Source: Geitlerinema sp. S16 (GTDB lineage: Bacteria > Cyanobacteriota > Cyanobacteriia > Cyanobacteriales > Geitlerinemataceae). From it: a stretch of 64,000 nt of DNA. The number at the start of each line of letters is the position of its first letter. The first letter of the stretch is position 1. The DNA lies in assembly GCA_011390275.1 (NCBI GenBank), contig JAABST010000001.1, forward strand, positions 109,524 through 173,523, in the 5' to 3' direction. Below the pieces are notes generated by a model. It searched no databases. It saw only the letters and a list, made by a program, of their open reading frames with translations, and was not told the origin of the DNA. The position numbers were made by a program, and so were the translations under genes. This document shows positions 18,487 through 26,934 of this stretch, one piece after another.

Positions 18487-19490
18487 ACCGCCACGTTAAC
18501 CTTTTCGAGATTTTCCTCCCACTTGCGCGGCTCGCTAGCACGACGAATATTGCGCCAAATTTGCGTCGCCGCCAGGGTTCCATCGGCCACCGCGATCGAC
18601 ACTTGGTTGATCCCTTGCTTGAGATCTCCGAGGGCAAAAATGCGATCGTGGCTGGTTTTCATCATGTCGTTCGTCACCAGATTTTCGCCGTTCCACTCCA
18701 GCCCCTCAATGCCCTTGAGGTATTGGTTATGGTAGATCGAACCCATGCTAATTAAGCCCGTGGTTGCTTCCACCATCGTCCCGTCCGTGAGTTCAATGCC
18801 GCTCATTTTATGGTTCTCGCCGTGGATTTTGGCGATCGGTGCTTCATAAAGCGGATAGCCATGATCGGCAAGCTTTTGCTTCGTCTCGTCGCTCACTTCG
18901 CAAAGACCGTGCGTCAGGACGGAAATATACGGCGTAAACCAGTTCAGCACAAACGCCGCGCCGATTTGACCTTCCGTATTGGCAATCAACACCGCCTTTT
19001 GATCCCACATGTCAAACCCATCGCAAATCATGCACACATGCAGCGTATAGCCCGCATAGTCGTAGACGTTTTGCATGTTTTCGAGCTGGGGTAATTTATC
19101 GATCACTCCCGAGGCGGCGATCAGATACTTACTGCGAAACACAGGATAGGTACTGTCCTTTTTACCCACTTTCACCCGTACCGCCAAGGTATCGCCCTCG
19201 TCGGTCACCTCTTCGACGTAGCCGCGCAGATGATCCGCTCCCCACTCGATCGCCTGTTTTGTGCCGTGATTGAGGATATCGCGACCCGGCGTATCGGGGT
19301 CAAGACCGACGTAGTTGCGCAAATCCTGCATCCAGAGCGATCGCCCTTTGCCCTTCTCCACCACCAAGCATGTCAGCCCATACCGCGCCAGATAGATCGC
19401 CGCCGACAGTCCGCCCATACCGCCCCCAACAACGATCGCGTCGTATACCGTATCCAGGCGAGTCTCAATATTTTTGCTTGATAGTTTCAT
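18483..19490 (-). CDS. Thioredoxin-reductase-like FAD disulfide oxidoreductase without NADPH motif
   Basis: The 335-residue flavoprotein has the FAD-binding VVGGGMGGLSAAIYLARYG (residues 20-38) and the redox pair C153-M-I-C156 followed by DG, as in thioredoxin reductase CATCDG. The C-terminal FAD motif is FALGDLKQGINQVSIAVADG. The second nucleotide domain does not show the GGGxSA and HRRxxxR motifs for NADPH; it reads LIANTEGQIGAAF. This matches the pyridine-nucleotide-independent thioredoxin-reductase-like enzymes known from Gloeobacter and some other cyanobacteria (DDOR type), but assignment to that group is my inference. The electron donor is unknown. It is upstream, on the same strand, of the MITE and downstream of the peroxiredoxin gene. 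Its TAG stop is formed by the MITE tip. Confidence 0.8.
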   Translation of the reverse strand: MKLSSKNIETRLDTVYDAIVVGGGMGGLSAAIYLARYGLTCLVVEKGKGRSLWMQDLRNYVGLDPDTPGRDILNHGTKQAIEWGADHLRGYVEEVTDEGDTLAVRVKVGKKDSTYPVFRSKYLIAASGVIDKLPQLENMQNVYDYAGYTLHVCMICDGFDMWDQKAVLIANTEGQIGAAFVLNWFTPYISVLTHGLCEVSDETKQKLADHGYPLYEAPIAKIHGENHKMSGIELTDGTMVEATTGLISMGSIYHNQYLKGIEGLEWNGENLVTNDMMKTSHDRIFALGDLKQGINQVSIAVADGTLAATQIWRNIRRASEPRKWEENLEKVNVAV

Positions 19491-19665
19491 AGCAACTCCA
19501 CAAAAATGAATGTCAGAATAGTTGGGGCAGACGGGCGATCGTTGCCGGTGTTCGTGCCGGTGTTCGTGCTAGTTTGAGTGCCGGTATTTATGCCGTAGCG
19601 TTATCGCTGAGTTTACCGAACCGGACTCCTTCACCCTATCGCAAACTGAAAATGTCTGTATTGGC

Positions 19666-19679
19666 CTAAGTAGCCCAAG
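19666..19679. repeat. CTAAGTAGCCCAAG, exact copy of repeat arm
   Basis: The 14-mer is identical to 2427-2440, the left arm of the palindromic element. The central palindrome of that element is missing here, so this may be a fragment. Confidence 0.55.
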
Positions 19680-19691
19680 CTAATTAAAACG

Positions 19692-19730
19692 TGAATCCAA
19701 GACCTAATCCAAGACTTAATCCAAGACTAA
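19692..19730. repeat. Tandem AATCCAAGAC(C/T) units
   Basis: Three near-identical units of about 12 bases. An inverted single copy, CTTGGATT, stands at 19792-19799 on the other side of the hairpin at 19744-19785, so the two could extend that stem. Confidence 0.6.
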
Positions 19731-19743
19731 ATTTAAGATCAAA

Positions 19744-19785
19744 CAAGGCAAAGAAGAATAAAACATTCGTGTCCTCTTTGCCTTG
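19744..19785 (-). terminator. Hairpin terminator of peroxiredoxin gene
   Basis: A perfect 11-base inverted repeat, CAAGGCAAAGA (19744-19754)/TCTTTGCCTTG (19775-19785), with a 20-base loop, 29 bases past the peroxiredoxin stop. On the minus strand only a short TTTGATCTT tract follows, so termination may be weak. The rest of the 19491-19814 gap contains the repeats listed and the GTGCCGGTGTTCGTGC duplication near 19545. Confidence 0.55.
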
Positions 19786-19814
19786 CTTAATCTTGGATTT
19801 ATCGTGGCGCGAAT

Positions 19815-20387
19815 TTAGCCGACAAATTCACGAACCGGCTCCGAAACACCCGCAGGCTCCTCGCCTTTGAGATAAGCCAGCATCGTGTCAGCATCCGACA
19901 CTTCAAACGGATCGGTCGGGCAGTTATCCGAGAAACCGGCTTCAGCAAAGACTTTCTCGATTTTGCAATCGTTCACAAACATCGAATAGCGCCAAGAGCG
20001 GGGGCCAAAACCGAGGTTGTTTTTGTCAACCAGCATTCCCATCTTGCGGGTAAATTCACCGTTACCATCGGGCAGCAGCGACACGTTGGTTGCGCCGACT
20101 TGTTTGCCCCACTGGAACATCACAAATGCGTCATTCACCGACAGACAGATGATTTCATCCACGCCTTGAGCTTTGAATTCCTCGAAGAGTTCTTCGTAGC
20201 GCGGCAGGTGGTTTGAGGAGCAGGTCGGAGTGAACGCGCCGGGGAGCGAGAACAGGACGACTTTCTTGCCGCCGAAGATGTCTTGGCTGGTTTTGTCTTC
20301 CCAGCGGTAGGGATTCGGCCCTTCGACGGATTCGTCGCGGACACGGGTTTTAAAAACGACGTCGGGTACGCATTCGATGACGGCCAT
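19815..20387 (-). CDS. Type II (Prx5-like) peroxiredoxin
   Basis: A thiol peroxidase of 190 residues that reduces hydrogen and alkyl peroxides. The peroxidatic cysteine is C56 in SLPGAFTPTCSSNHLP, the exact PrxII signature; VNDAFVMFQWGK and the DGNGEFTRKMGM segment follow. Further cysteines (C6, C102, C145 and C159 region) could take part in resolution. In Synechocystis a type II peroxiredoxin gene is divergent from perR and controlled by it; the same arrangement is seen here with the gene at 20697, and a PerR-box-like site lies in the shared 309-base region. Reductant may be thioredoxin, glutathione or the reductase-like neighbour (inference). Confidence 0.92.
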   Translation of the reverse strand: MAVIECVPDVVFKTRVRDESVEGPNPYRWEDKTSQDIFGGKKVVLFSLPGAFTPTCSSNHLPRYEELFEEFKAQGVDEIICLSVNDAFVMFQWGKQVGATNVSLLPDGNGEFTRKMGMLVDKNNLGFGPRSWRYSMFVNDCKIEKVFAEAGFSDNCPTDPFEVSDADTMLAYLKGEEPAGVSEPVREFVG

Positions 20388-20467
20388 GATTTTACCTCTT
20401 GGTTTCGATCGATAACTTTTGAGAGCAACAGATTTGCCGTGGAGGCTGCGCTTTGCTCTGACTTATC

Positions 20468-20482
20468 TCAGAATAATTCTAA
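20468..20482. promoter_or_regulatory. Candidate PerR box TCAGAATAATTCTAA
   Basis: The site is a 7-1-7 inverted repeat with six of seven pairs and fits the PerR box TTATAATNATTATAA at 11 of 14 positions. It overlaps a second inverted repeat, ATTCT (20476-20480)/AGAAT (20486-20490). It sits between the divergent peroxiredoxin and perR genes, 81 bases from the former. Function is inferred from arrangement only. The rest of the 20388-20696 gap is AT-rich with no gene. Confidence 0.5.
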
Positions 20483-20696
20483 GATAGAATTAAGTCAAGA
20501 TAAAAAGTAACTCTCTTTTTTTAGAAATTATTAAGACAATCTACAAGTCCAAATTGAGTGCGCTACGGTAATACACAGGATTGCTAAAGCCTGCTCAATA
20601 CCGTCGTGTACGCGAGCAACGGTCATTCGGTTCATCGTCAAACTCATCAGAACCGATGGCCGTCGATCGCCTTAGCCCTTACTCCGGAGCCCACTA

Positions 20697-21128
20697 ATGC
20701 CACATCACACCGATCAAATCGTCCAAGCGCTCAAGGAAAAGCAACTGCGCGTCACGCCTCAACGATTTGCGGTGTATGCCAACTTGCTCGATCGCACGGA
20801 TCACCCCACCGCCGAGCAAGTCCTGCTCGATCTCAATCGTGATGCGCCGATGTCGTCCCAAGCGACGGTCTACAGTTCGTTGCAGGCATTGTATAAAGCC
20901 GGGTTGGTTCGGGAAGTGTTGCTCGAAGAGGGCGTGCGTCGCTACGACGCCAATGTTGCGCCCCATCATCATTTTCGTTGCGAGAGCTGTGGCACGATCG
21001 AAGATATTGCGTGGAATGAAATTCGGGATCTTAGTGTCGGCGGGTTGCGGCCTGGTTTACGGGTTGAACGCTATGAAGTGACGGTCTATGGTCATTGTGA
21101 GACCTGCGCGAAGACTTATTCTGCGTAA
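20697..21128 (+). CDS. perR: Fur family transcriptional regulator, PerR-like
   Basis: The 143-residue protein has the Fur winged helix (LRVTPQRFAVYANLLDRTDHPTAEQV, ATVYSSLQALYKAGLV) and two CxxC zinc pairs, C95/C98 and C134/C137. Residues H36, D84, H90 or H92 and D103 stand where PerR binds its regulatory metal. The Asp after R-R-Y favours PerR (peroxide sensing by histidine oxidation) over Fur. Synechocystis slr1738 is the closest known model and is likewise divergent from a peroxiredoxin gene. It probably represses both genes until Fe-catalysed oxidation releases it. PerR assignment rather than another Fur paralogue is likely but not proven. Confidence 0.85.
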   Translation: MPHHTDQIVQALKEKQLRVTPQRFAVYANLLDRTDHPTAEQVLLDLNRDAPMSSQATVYSSLQALYKAGLVREVLLEEGVRRYDANVAPHHHFRCESCGTIEDIAWNEIRDLSVGGLRPGLRVERYEVTVYGHCETCAKTYSA

Positions 21129-21282
21129 ATATCGGTGCGCCAAACAGAATGTAGTACAGGTATCAAAGTGACCGAAAGTTGATAGTTGAGCTTAAGATTG
21201 AGAGATTCGACCAAGGCTCAGATGACTGCGCCAATGATGTAGAAAACATAGACTGGTGTGGCAGGTTCAGCATCGGATATCT

Positions 21283-23130
21283 ATGGTTCGCGTCACCCTT
21301 CGCCGACTTCAACGTTACTTCTCGCCCTATTGGCCGATCGCGATCGCGAGCATCGTCGCCCATAGCCTCTTTGAAATCATTGATTTACTGGTTCCCTACG
21401 CCACCGGTCAAATCCTAAACGTCCTATCTGGGCAGCCGCTCGACGGGATTGCCCAACGGACGATCGCCTTTACCGGCCAGATTTTGAACCAGTCGCCCTC
21501 TCGCCCTCTCGCCCTCGGAACGCTGATGGGGGTAATTTTCATAATTGCCGTTTTGCGATCGCCGCTTCAGCCCTGGATCAGCACCTGGTTTTATTGGGGC
21601 ATTCCGCTCAAAGCCCGCAGCGATCGCCACAGTGATGCGATCGCTAAAATCCTCACCCTGCCGCTGGAATTTTACGACACCCATAACCCAGGTCGCATCG
21701 CTAGCCGCATCGCTCGTGGCCTCGAAAATCACACGTGGACGTATCCCGAAATTATGGGGCAGCTCATCCCCAAGCTGCTGCGCGTTAGCGGTATTTTTGC
21801 CATTATGCTCGTCATCGATTGGCGCGTGGCGGCTCCGTTTGCCTTGTCTTTTATCGTGGCGCTGTGGCTATCGCTGACAAAACTGCGAAAAATTATTCGC
21901 CACGAAAAGCAAATCGATCACTATCGCGAAAATACCGATAGTTTCACCTCCGAATTAATCACCAATATCAAAACCGTCAAAGCATTTGCCACTGAACAGC
22001 GCGAATACGAACGACAGCAGCAACGTTTGAAACGCGAAGCCTTTGCGTTCGTTCATCGTGTCCACTATGGCTACACCGTACTCACCTCGCAACTGCGGGG
22101 CATCATTCAGAGCGCATCCTTTGGCATCCTCGCGATCACCGTCTGGGCGGCTGCGACCGGCCAGATTTCCCTCGGGCATTTTGTCACGCTGATGACGATC
22201 GCCAATATGGGCTATGCGGAACTCGAACCGATTAGCCTGATCGCCGAGGTGACCGCCCGTCGCTATTCCTCGATCGAGCGCTTTCACGAATTTATGGAAA
22301 CCCCTGTCGGTCTCGATCGTGACACGATCGCGATCGCCACACCCGCCACCTCTACCGCCACCACATTATCAACTTCCCCCTCCTACGCCTTCAACGGTGA
22401 AATCCGCTTCAATAACGTCAGCTTTGGCTATGACCCCGATCGGCTCATCCTGCAAAACTTCAATCTCGTCATCAAGCCCCGCGAAACCCTCGCCTTAGTC
22501 GGCCGATCGGGATCGGGAAAATCAACGCTGATCAAACTGCTGTTCCGCTACTTTGACCCCACCAGCGGCACGATTGAAATTGACGGGCAGGACATTCGCA
22601 CTCTCAACACCGCCGCCTACCGTCGTCGCCTCGCGATCGTCCACCAAGAGGTAGACGTGTTCAACGGCACGGTGCTCGATAACCTGCGCTACGGCAACCC
22701 CAAAACCAGCAGCGCCGATGTCGCCCGAGCCTGCGCGATCGCCCGCGTCGATGAATTTCTCGAAACTTTGCCCCAAGGCGATCGTACCGTCGTCGGTGAG
22801 CGCGGCCTGCGACTCTCCGGCGGTCAGCGCCAGCGGCTCGGCATCGCGCGAGCGTTGTTGGTCAATCCCGACGTACTCGTCTTTGACGAAGCCACATCCA
22901 GCCTCGATTCCGAATCCGAGCAGGCGATCCAGCGAGCCATGCATGAAATCCTTGGAACACGTACGACAATTGCGATCGCCCACCGTCTCAGCACCATTCG
23001 CGAAGCCGATCGAATCGTCGTCCTCGACCAAGGCCGCATCGCTGAAATTGGCGATCATGCGTCCCTACTCAAACAGGGCGGCGTTTACTCGCGCCTCTAT
23101 CGCCTGCAAGAACAGGGTGAGCTGTATTAA
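21283..23130 (+). CDS. ABC exporter with fused membrane and ATPase domains
   Basis: From the ATG at 21283 the protein has 615 residues; an in-frame GTG at 21256 is also possible. The first 340 residues form six membrane helices of the ABCB/MsbA type with the coupling-helix sequence AFATEQREYERQ. The nucleotide-binding domain (about 370-615) has Walker A GRSGSGKST, signature LSGGQRQRLGIARALL, Walker B VLVFDEATSSLD and the H-loop IAHRLST. It would act as a homodimer or heterodimer exporting lipid, peptide or drug; the substrate is not evident. The closest genes are perR upstream and a convergent unknown gene, neither of which suggests a substrate. Confidence 0.9.
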   Translation: MVRVTLRRLQRYFSPYWPIAIASIVAHSLFEIIDLLVPYATGQILNVLSGQPLDGIAQRTIAFTGQILNQSPSRPLALGTLMGVIFIIAVLRSPLQPWISTWFYWGIPLKARSDRHSDAIAKILTLPLEFYDTHNPGRIASRIARGLENHTWTYPEIMGQLIPKLLRVSGIFAIMLVIDWRVAAPFALSFIVALWLSLTKLRKIIRHEKQIDHYRENTDSFTSELITNIKTVKAFATEQREYERQQQRLKREAFAFVHRVHYGYTVLTSQLRGIIQSASFGILAITVWAAATGQISLGHFVTLMTIANMGYAELEPISLIAEVTARRYSSIERFHEFMETPVGLDRDTIAIATPATSTATTLSTSPSYAFNGEIRFNNVSFGYDPDRLILQNFNLVIKPRETLALVGRSGSGKSTLIKLLFRYFDPTSGTIEIDGQDIRTLNTAAYRRRLAIVHQEVDVFNGTVLDNLRYGNPKTSSADVARACAIARVDEFLETLPQGDRTVVGERGLRLSGGQRQRLGIARALLVNPDVLVFDEATSSLDSESEQAIQRAMHEILGTRTTIAIAHRLSTIREADRIVVLDQGRIAEIGDHASLLKQGGVYSRLYRLQEQGELY

Positions 23131-23190
23131 TTGGCGGGTAACTGCACGGTCATTTTCTCCGTCTGCACGACGATAAGGCGATCAATTTCT

Positions 23191-25563
23191 TTAGGTATCA
23201 AATAGTAGAAATACGTTGAAGGATTTGATACGCAGGACGAAGGTAGTGGTGGCGAGGTTGGTTTTGCTGATTGTGTTGACAAGGGAAAGTACGGTGCGAT
23301 CTTGAGCTTCGCGGGCTCGATCGTCGAGGGGCTCGATCGCCACGATCGCGCCATCAAGCGCAACGGTGAGGCGATATTCCAGCGGGTCAGACTCGGAAAA
23401 GAACTCGGGCTCATTGGAACGATCATCGCGAAGGGCCAAATTATGCAAGGACATGTTGATTTCCCCTTTTAATGCATTGCGTCGATCAACATTAATCTCC
23501 TTTGGATATTTCACCTCTAATCCATCAATTGCTGCTAATCCTGCCGTTGCGTTGAGAGCAGTGTAGACATTGCCCCATGGATAAACAGCAACTGTCCCGT
23601 CTGGTAAAAATTCCACGCGAAAGTAATAGTAGTCAGTTTTAGAAGCCCTTGACTTCTGAAAGTCTTCGCGCCAAAGATTCAAGATGCGTAAATGACTTGG
23701 GGGATAATCCTGGAGTAAATCCAAGTAGCTCGCAATTTGTAAGCTTTTCTGGATCGCGTAATTGCGCACATAACCCCGATCGTTCATTTCTAGAGTAAAG
23801 ATTGAAGGCTCACCATCCTCAATAGGGGATGCCTCCAGATCTTGTAAGCGTTCCTGTATTTTTTGTCGTACATCTTCTACGGATAAGATTGGTTCAGATA
23901 TCTCTGTTTTGTCTCGGTCATCTTCTGAAGAATCTGGCCATGACATAGAAAGGGGAACACGCGCTAGATTTAACCCCAAGAATTGCTTGTCTTGCCGTTT
24001 ATATACTTCAGGACAGTAGTATTCATACTCTTTATGTAGACTACTAAATGATGATTCAGAAAGGGGTATCAATTCTCCATCACGAGCCGTTGCCGCTCTC
24101 CCTTGAAACGAAAGCAACACAAATCTAGACTGAAGACTATAGTTCAGGCACAAAGAACGAATTTGTTGCACATCTGTCAAGACACCCTTATCTGTAACTG
24201 CGTCTGCAAACTCTTTCTCAAATTCACTAGTCCAAGACGGATCATCGCCCAAAAATGCATACGATAGACTGACTTTTAGGTGAGAAGACACTTTGCTAAT
24301 AAAAGCATCTGATGACTGTTTGTCGAGTATATTATTGTTGGATTTAAGTGTTGATAATTGAGTACGTGAAGCTTCCATTAATGCAAAGATTAATTCTCGC
24401 TCGGCTTCAATTAAATCGCTTTTTTTAGTGCCTGTGGTGTTTTCCTGTAGGGTGAGGCTATCCTCGTCTTTTTCCATGTTTTGTGTGCGGGTTAGCATCC
24501 CTTTTACGGCTTTCAGATTTTCCTCTGGTAGTGGTGTTTCCCAGCCGTTTGCGTCTAATGCCTGAAGCAGCATCGTATAGGCTTGAGCGAGTGCAAATCG
24601 TCCATCTTCCGGTGAGCCGCGCTTGTAGGTCGCGATCGCCGCTTCATAATCTCCCAAATACCCCTGAAGCTTCCCCTGCTCCAACAGTACGTCGTTCGAC
24701 GCGCCAAACTGGTACGCTCGCTCGTAGCTTTTAATTGCCTGCGATAGCTTCGACGCCTCCACCTGACGCTGCGCCTGCGCCAAATAATAATCCCCCAGCC
24801 GATCGAGATTCGCATTCACCCCATAGGACACCGCCAACAGCCCCACCGACAGCGCAAACGATGCCTCCGCCGTACGATGCCCCGGAATATTCAGGCTCAC
24901 CATGATGCGATCGAACTGTTTGCGCCCACGCTCCGTCGCCGCACCACCCGCCACCAGTGCCAGCCCCGTACCTTGCGCCAACGTCCCCAGCGTCCCCACA
25001 GCATCAAACCCCTGTGTTGAAAAGGCTTTCGCCGTTTGCATGATGAACGTCGCAGACCCGAGTAAACAAACCAGCGTCCCCAAACCCCACGCCCAACCGA
25101 AGCGACTGCTACGCATCAGCGGTGAATTCACCGACTGGAGATTCCACCACCACGCCGAAGGCCGAGCACTATAGGTTTGCCGACATTTTGCGAGAAAACT
25201 GTAGTCCGTGAGGGTATCGGTACATGTCTTTAAGCGACCATCAAGATTGTGCAGCCGCTCGATATCATCTAGCTCGATAAATGGATTTCCACCAACGAGG
25301 CGATGAATGCGATCGCGGGTCATCAGGGTCGAGTAGGCGACGCGGAGTGACGGGAGTTCGGAGGCTTCGAGGGTCGCGATGCCATCTTCGTAGCGATCGA
25401 GCAATTCAGGGAGGGAGAGGCTTTCCTGGGAGGCAGGCGAGTTCATACTCGATGCGTCGGAGTTGAAGGAGGAGAGATTGCCCAATTGTAGTTCGAGTTT
25501 TTGGGCGTGTGCTGGAAGTTGTCCTTCTCTTAATAGTCTGACTTCTGAAGTCACCGCGAACAA
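23191..25563 (-). CDS. Large membrane protein with TPR-like repeats, function unknown
   Basis: The 790-residue protein starts at TTG 25563, placed by AAGGAG five bases upstream; ATG 25446 is an alternative. Two hydrophobic segments lie at about 155-200 and one near 235. TPR-like repeats follow (residues about 255-340: YLAQAQRQVEASKLSQAIKS, LEQGKLQGYLGDYEAAIATYKRG). A long helical Ser/Asp-rich middle has no match I recognise. The C-terminal third holds two short beta modules of a kind seen in other cyanobacterial proteins of unknown role: FRVEFLPDGTVAVYPWG and YRLTVALDGAIVAIEPL. The central part is notably richer in A+T than its ends, suggesting mosaic origin. Confidence 0.75.
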   Translation of the reverse strand: MFAVTSEVRLLREGQLPAHAQKLELQLGNLSSFNSDASSMNSPASQESLSLPELLDRYEDGIATLEASELPSLRVAYSTLMTRDRIHRLVGGNPFIELDDIERLHNLDGRLKTCTDTLTDYSFLAKCRQTYSARPSAWWWNLQSVNSPLMRSSRFGWAWGLGTLVCLLGSATFIMQTAKAFSTQGFDAVGTLGTLAQGTGLALVAGGAATERGRKQFDRIMVSLNIPGHRTAEASFALSVGLLAVSYGVNANLDRLGDYYLAQAQRQVEASKLSQAIKSYERAYQFGASNDVLLEQGKLQGYLGDYEAAIATYKRGSPEDGRFALAQAYTMLLQALDANGWETPLPEENLKAVKGMLTRTQNMEKDEDSLTLQENTTGTKKSDLIEAERELIFALMEASRTQLSTLKSNNNILDKQSSDAFISKVSSHLKVSLSYAFLGDDPSWTSEFEKEFADAVTDKGVLTDVQQIRSLCLNYSLQSRFVLLSFQGRAATARDGELIPLSESSFSSLHKEYEYYCPEVYKRQDKQFLGLNLARVPLSMSWPDSSEDDRDKTEISEPILSVEDVRQKIQERLQDLEASPIEDGEPSIFTLEMNDRGYVRNYAIQKSLQIASYLDLLQDYPPSHLRILNLWREDFQKSRASKTDYYYFRVEFLPDGTVAVYPWGNVYTALNATAGLAAIDGLEVKYPKEINVDRRNALKGEINMSLHNLALRDDRSNEPEFFSESDPLEYRLTVALDGAIVAIEPLDDRAREAQDRTVLSLVNTISKTNLATTTFVLRIKSFNVFLLFDT

Positions 25564-25634
25564 ATAAACTCCTTGCGCGAAGTTCTACAACCTAGAAAAC
25601 CCCGTAATGTAGGCGTCTAGCTTGCGGACATCGG

Positions 25635-25651
25635 GCAGGCGAGACGCCTGC
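25635..25651. repeat. Hairpin GCAGGCG-AGA-CGCCTGC
   Basis: A perfect 7-base stem, of the GGCAGGCGAGACGCCTGC kind dispersed in many cyanobacterial genomes. It lies between the divergent 790-residue gene and rplS. Confidence 0.5.
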
Positions 25652-25758
25652 GTTATGAGTGTCCTAGTCAAATGGAGAGTTGCTGAGGTGAGGATGTCAA
25701 CTAGACAAACGCCAAAGATTCGAGCTAAGATTTAACGCTGCAACATACGGTCGTCCCC

Positions 25759-26121
25759 ATGAAAGGTCAAGAGCTGATCCGCTCGATCGAAGCGGAATAT
25801 TTAAAATCGGACCTGCCCGACATCTACGTCGGTGATACGGTTCGTGTTGGTGTCATCATCCAAGAAGGCGGCAAGGAACGCACCCAGCCTTACGAAGGTA
25901 CGGTCATCGCCATGCGTAACGGTGGTATCAACGAAACCATCACCGTCCGTCGTATCTTCCAAAACGTCGGCGTCGAGCGTGTATTCCTGCTCCATTCGCC
26001 CCGCATTGACTACATCAAAGTCCTGCGTCGCGGTAAAGCCCGCCGTGCGAAGCTGTTCTACCTCCGCGATCGCGTCGGTAAAGCAACCCGCCTCAAGCAA
26101 CGTTTCGATCGCTCGCTCTAA
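25759..26121 (+). CDS. rplS: 50S ribosomal protein L19
   Basis: The 120-residue protein matches L19 from end to end: [82 protein letters not shown], cited in shorter segments by position (about 21-115). L19 stabilises the 30S-50S interface and helps form intersubunit bridges. No trmD or rimM gene is nearby; instead tRNA-Trp, secE and nusG follow, an arrangement common in cyanobacteria. Confidence 0.97.
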   Translation: MKGQELIRSIEAEYLKSDLPDIYVGDTVRVGVIIQEGGKERTQPYEGTVIAMRNGGINETITVRRIFQNVGVERVFLLHSPRIDYIKVLRRGKARRAKLFYLRDRVGKATRLKQRFDRSL

Positions 26122-26246
26122 TGGTTCAGGTTCAGTTTCGAGATTGACTCGATCAATCTCGTGCAATCTGCTCAATTAAATCAATTGCAGCAGAACCGTC
26201 GTCCATTCGTTCGTCTGAAGGTCTAACTCGGTTAACGCGATCCAGG

Positions 26247-26272
26247 CGTGCTGCGCTCTAAAGATCAGCACG
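26247..26272 (+). terminator. Possible rplS terminator hairpin
   Basis: CGTGCTG (26247-26253) and CAGCACG (26266-26272) form a 7-base stem, but only TTCAATCAG follows. It lies 125 bases past the rplS stop. No other structure or gene is evident in the 26122-26442 gap. Confidence 0.35.
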
Positions 26273-26442
26273 TTCAATCAGTCGGTTGTAAACCTCATGT
26301 GAGTTTTCTCGTCACAATCTAGTCAGTCACTGGCGATTTCTGATTGATTCGCGAAAAATTCAAAAACATCCAGAAAGTTACACGAAGCGTGTTACACTGC
26401 TTGAGGTTTGGGTTCAACGTCTAAAACAGATATAGACACTGT

Positions 26443-26515
26443 GCGCTCTTAGTTCAGTTGGTAGAACGCAGGTCTCCAAAACCTGATGTCGGGGGTTCAA
26501 GTCCTCCAGGGCGCG
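26443..26515 (+). tRNA. trnW: tRNA-Trp (CCA anticodon)
   Basis: A 73-base cloverleaf: acceptor GCGCTCT/AGGGCGC (one G-U pair), D arm AGTTCAGTTGGTAGAAC, anticodon stem CAGGT/ACCTG around CTCCAAA with anticodon CCA, T arm GGGGGTTCAAGTCCTCC, discriminator G. CCA is not encoded. It stands just upstream of secE-nusG, its usual place in many bacteria. Confidence 0.96.
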
Positions 26516-26540
26516 TTGAACCAACACCCATACTACGGCT

Positions 26541-26591
26541 GAGACCCGAAAGTACGCGAGATTTATCAAGCGTAACTACCTTTCGGGTCTC
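26541..26591 (+). promoter_or_regulatory. Long hairpin between tRNA-Trp and secE
   Basis: GAGACCCGAAAG (26541-26552) pairs perfectly with CTTTCGGGTCTC (26580-26591). Inside, TACGC (26553-26557) pairs with GCGTA (26570-26574), leaving a five-base bulge and a 12-base loop. No T-tract follows, so it is not a standard terminator. It could be an RNA-processing site separating the tRNA from the secE mRNA, or a leader element; this is inference. Confidence 0.5.
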
Positions 26592-26709
26592 CGTCGTCTG
26601 AAATCGTAGATCGAGTGCTGTCCGTCGCGACATTGTCGGCAAGCTTTACTGCCACCGTACACTCCATCTCCGCAAACTCTATATTTAACGAGCTGCGAGG
26701 AACGCGATC

Positions 26710-26934
26710 GTGCCGAAAAAAAAAGCAGTAGAGACGCAAGAATCCGGCCAGGGTTTTTCCCCGAACCAGTTTTTGCAAGACACTAAAGACGAACTCGCCA
26801 AAGTTGTTTGGCCTTCCCGGCAACAAGTCATTAGTGAGTCGGCAGCCGTTCTGCTGATGGTTGTGCTTCTTGCCACAACGATCTATCTAATTGACAACTT
26901 GTTTAGCTGGGCTGCGCAGCAGGTATTTGGATGA
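26710..26934 (+). CDS. secE: Preprotein translocase subunit SecE
   Basis: The 74-residue protein starts with GTG at 26710 (MPKKKAVETQ). It has the conserved amphipathic segment FLQDTKDELAKVVWPSRQQV and one membrane helix (about 44-65), as in cyanobacterial SecE. SecE clamps SecY in the translocon. Its last bases overlap nusG by four (ATGA), indicating translational coupling. Confidence 0.95.
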   Translation: MPKKKAVETQESGQGFSPNQFLQDTKDELAKVVWPSRQQVISESAAVLLMVVLLATTIYLIDNLFSWAAQQVFG

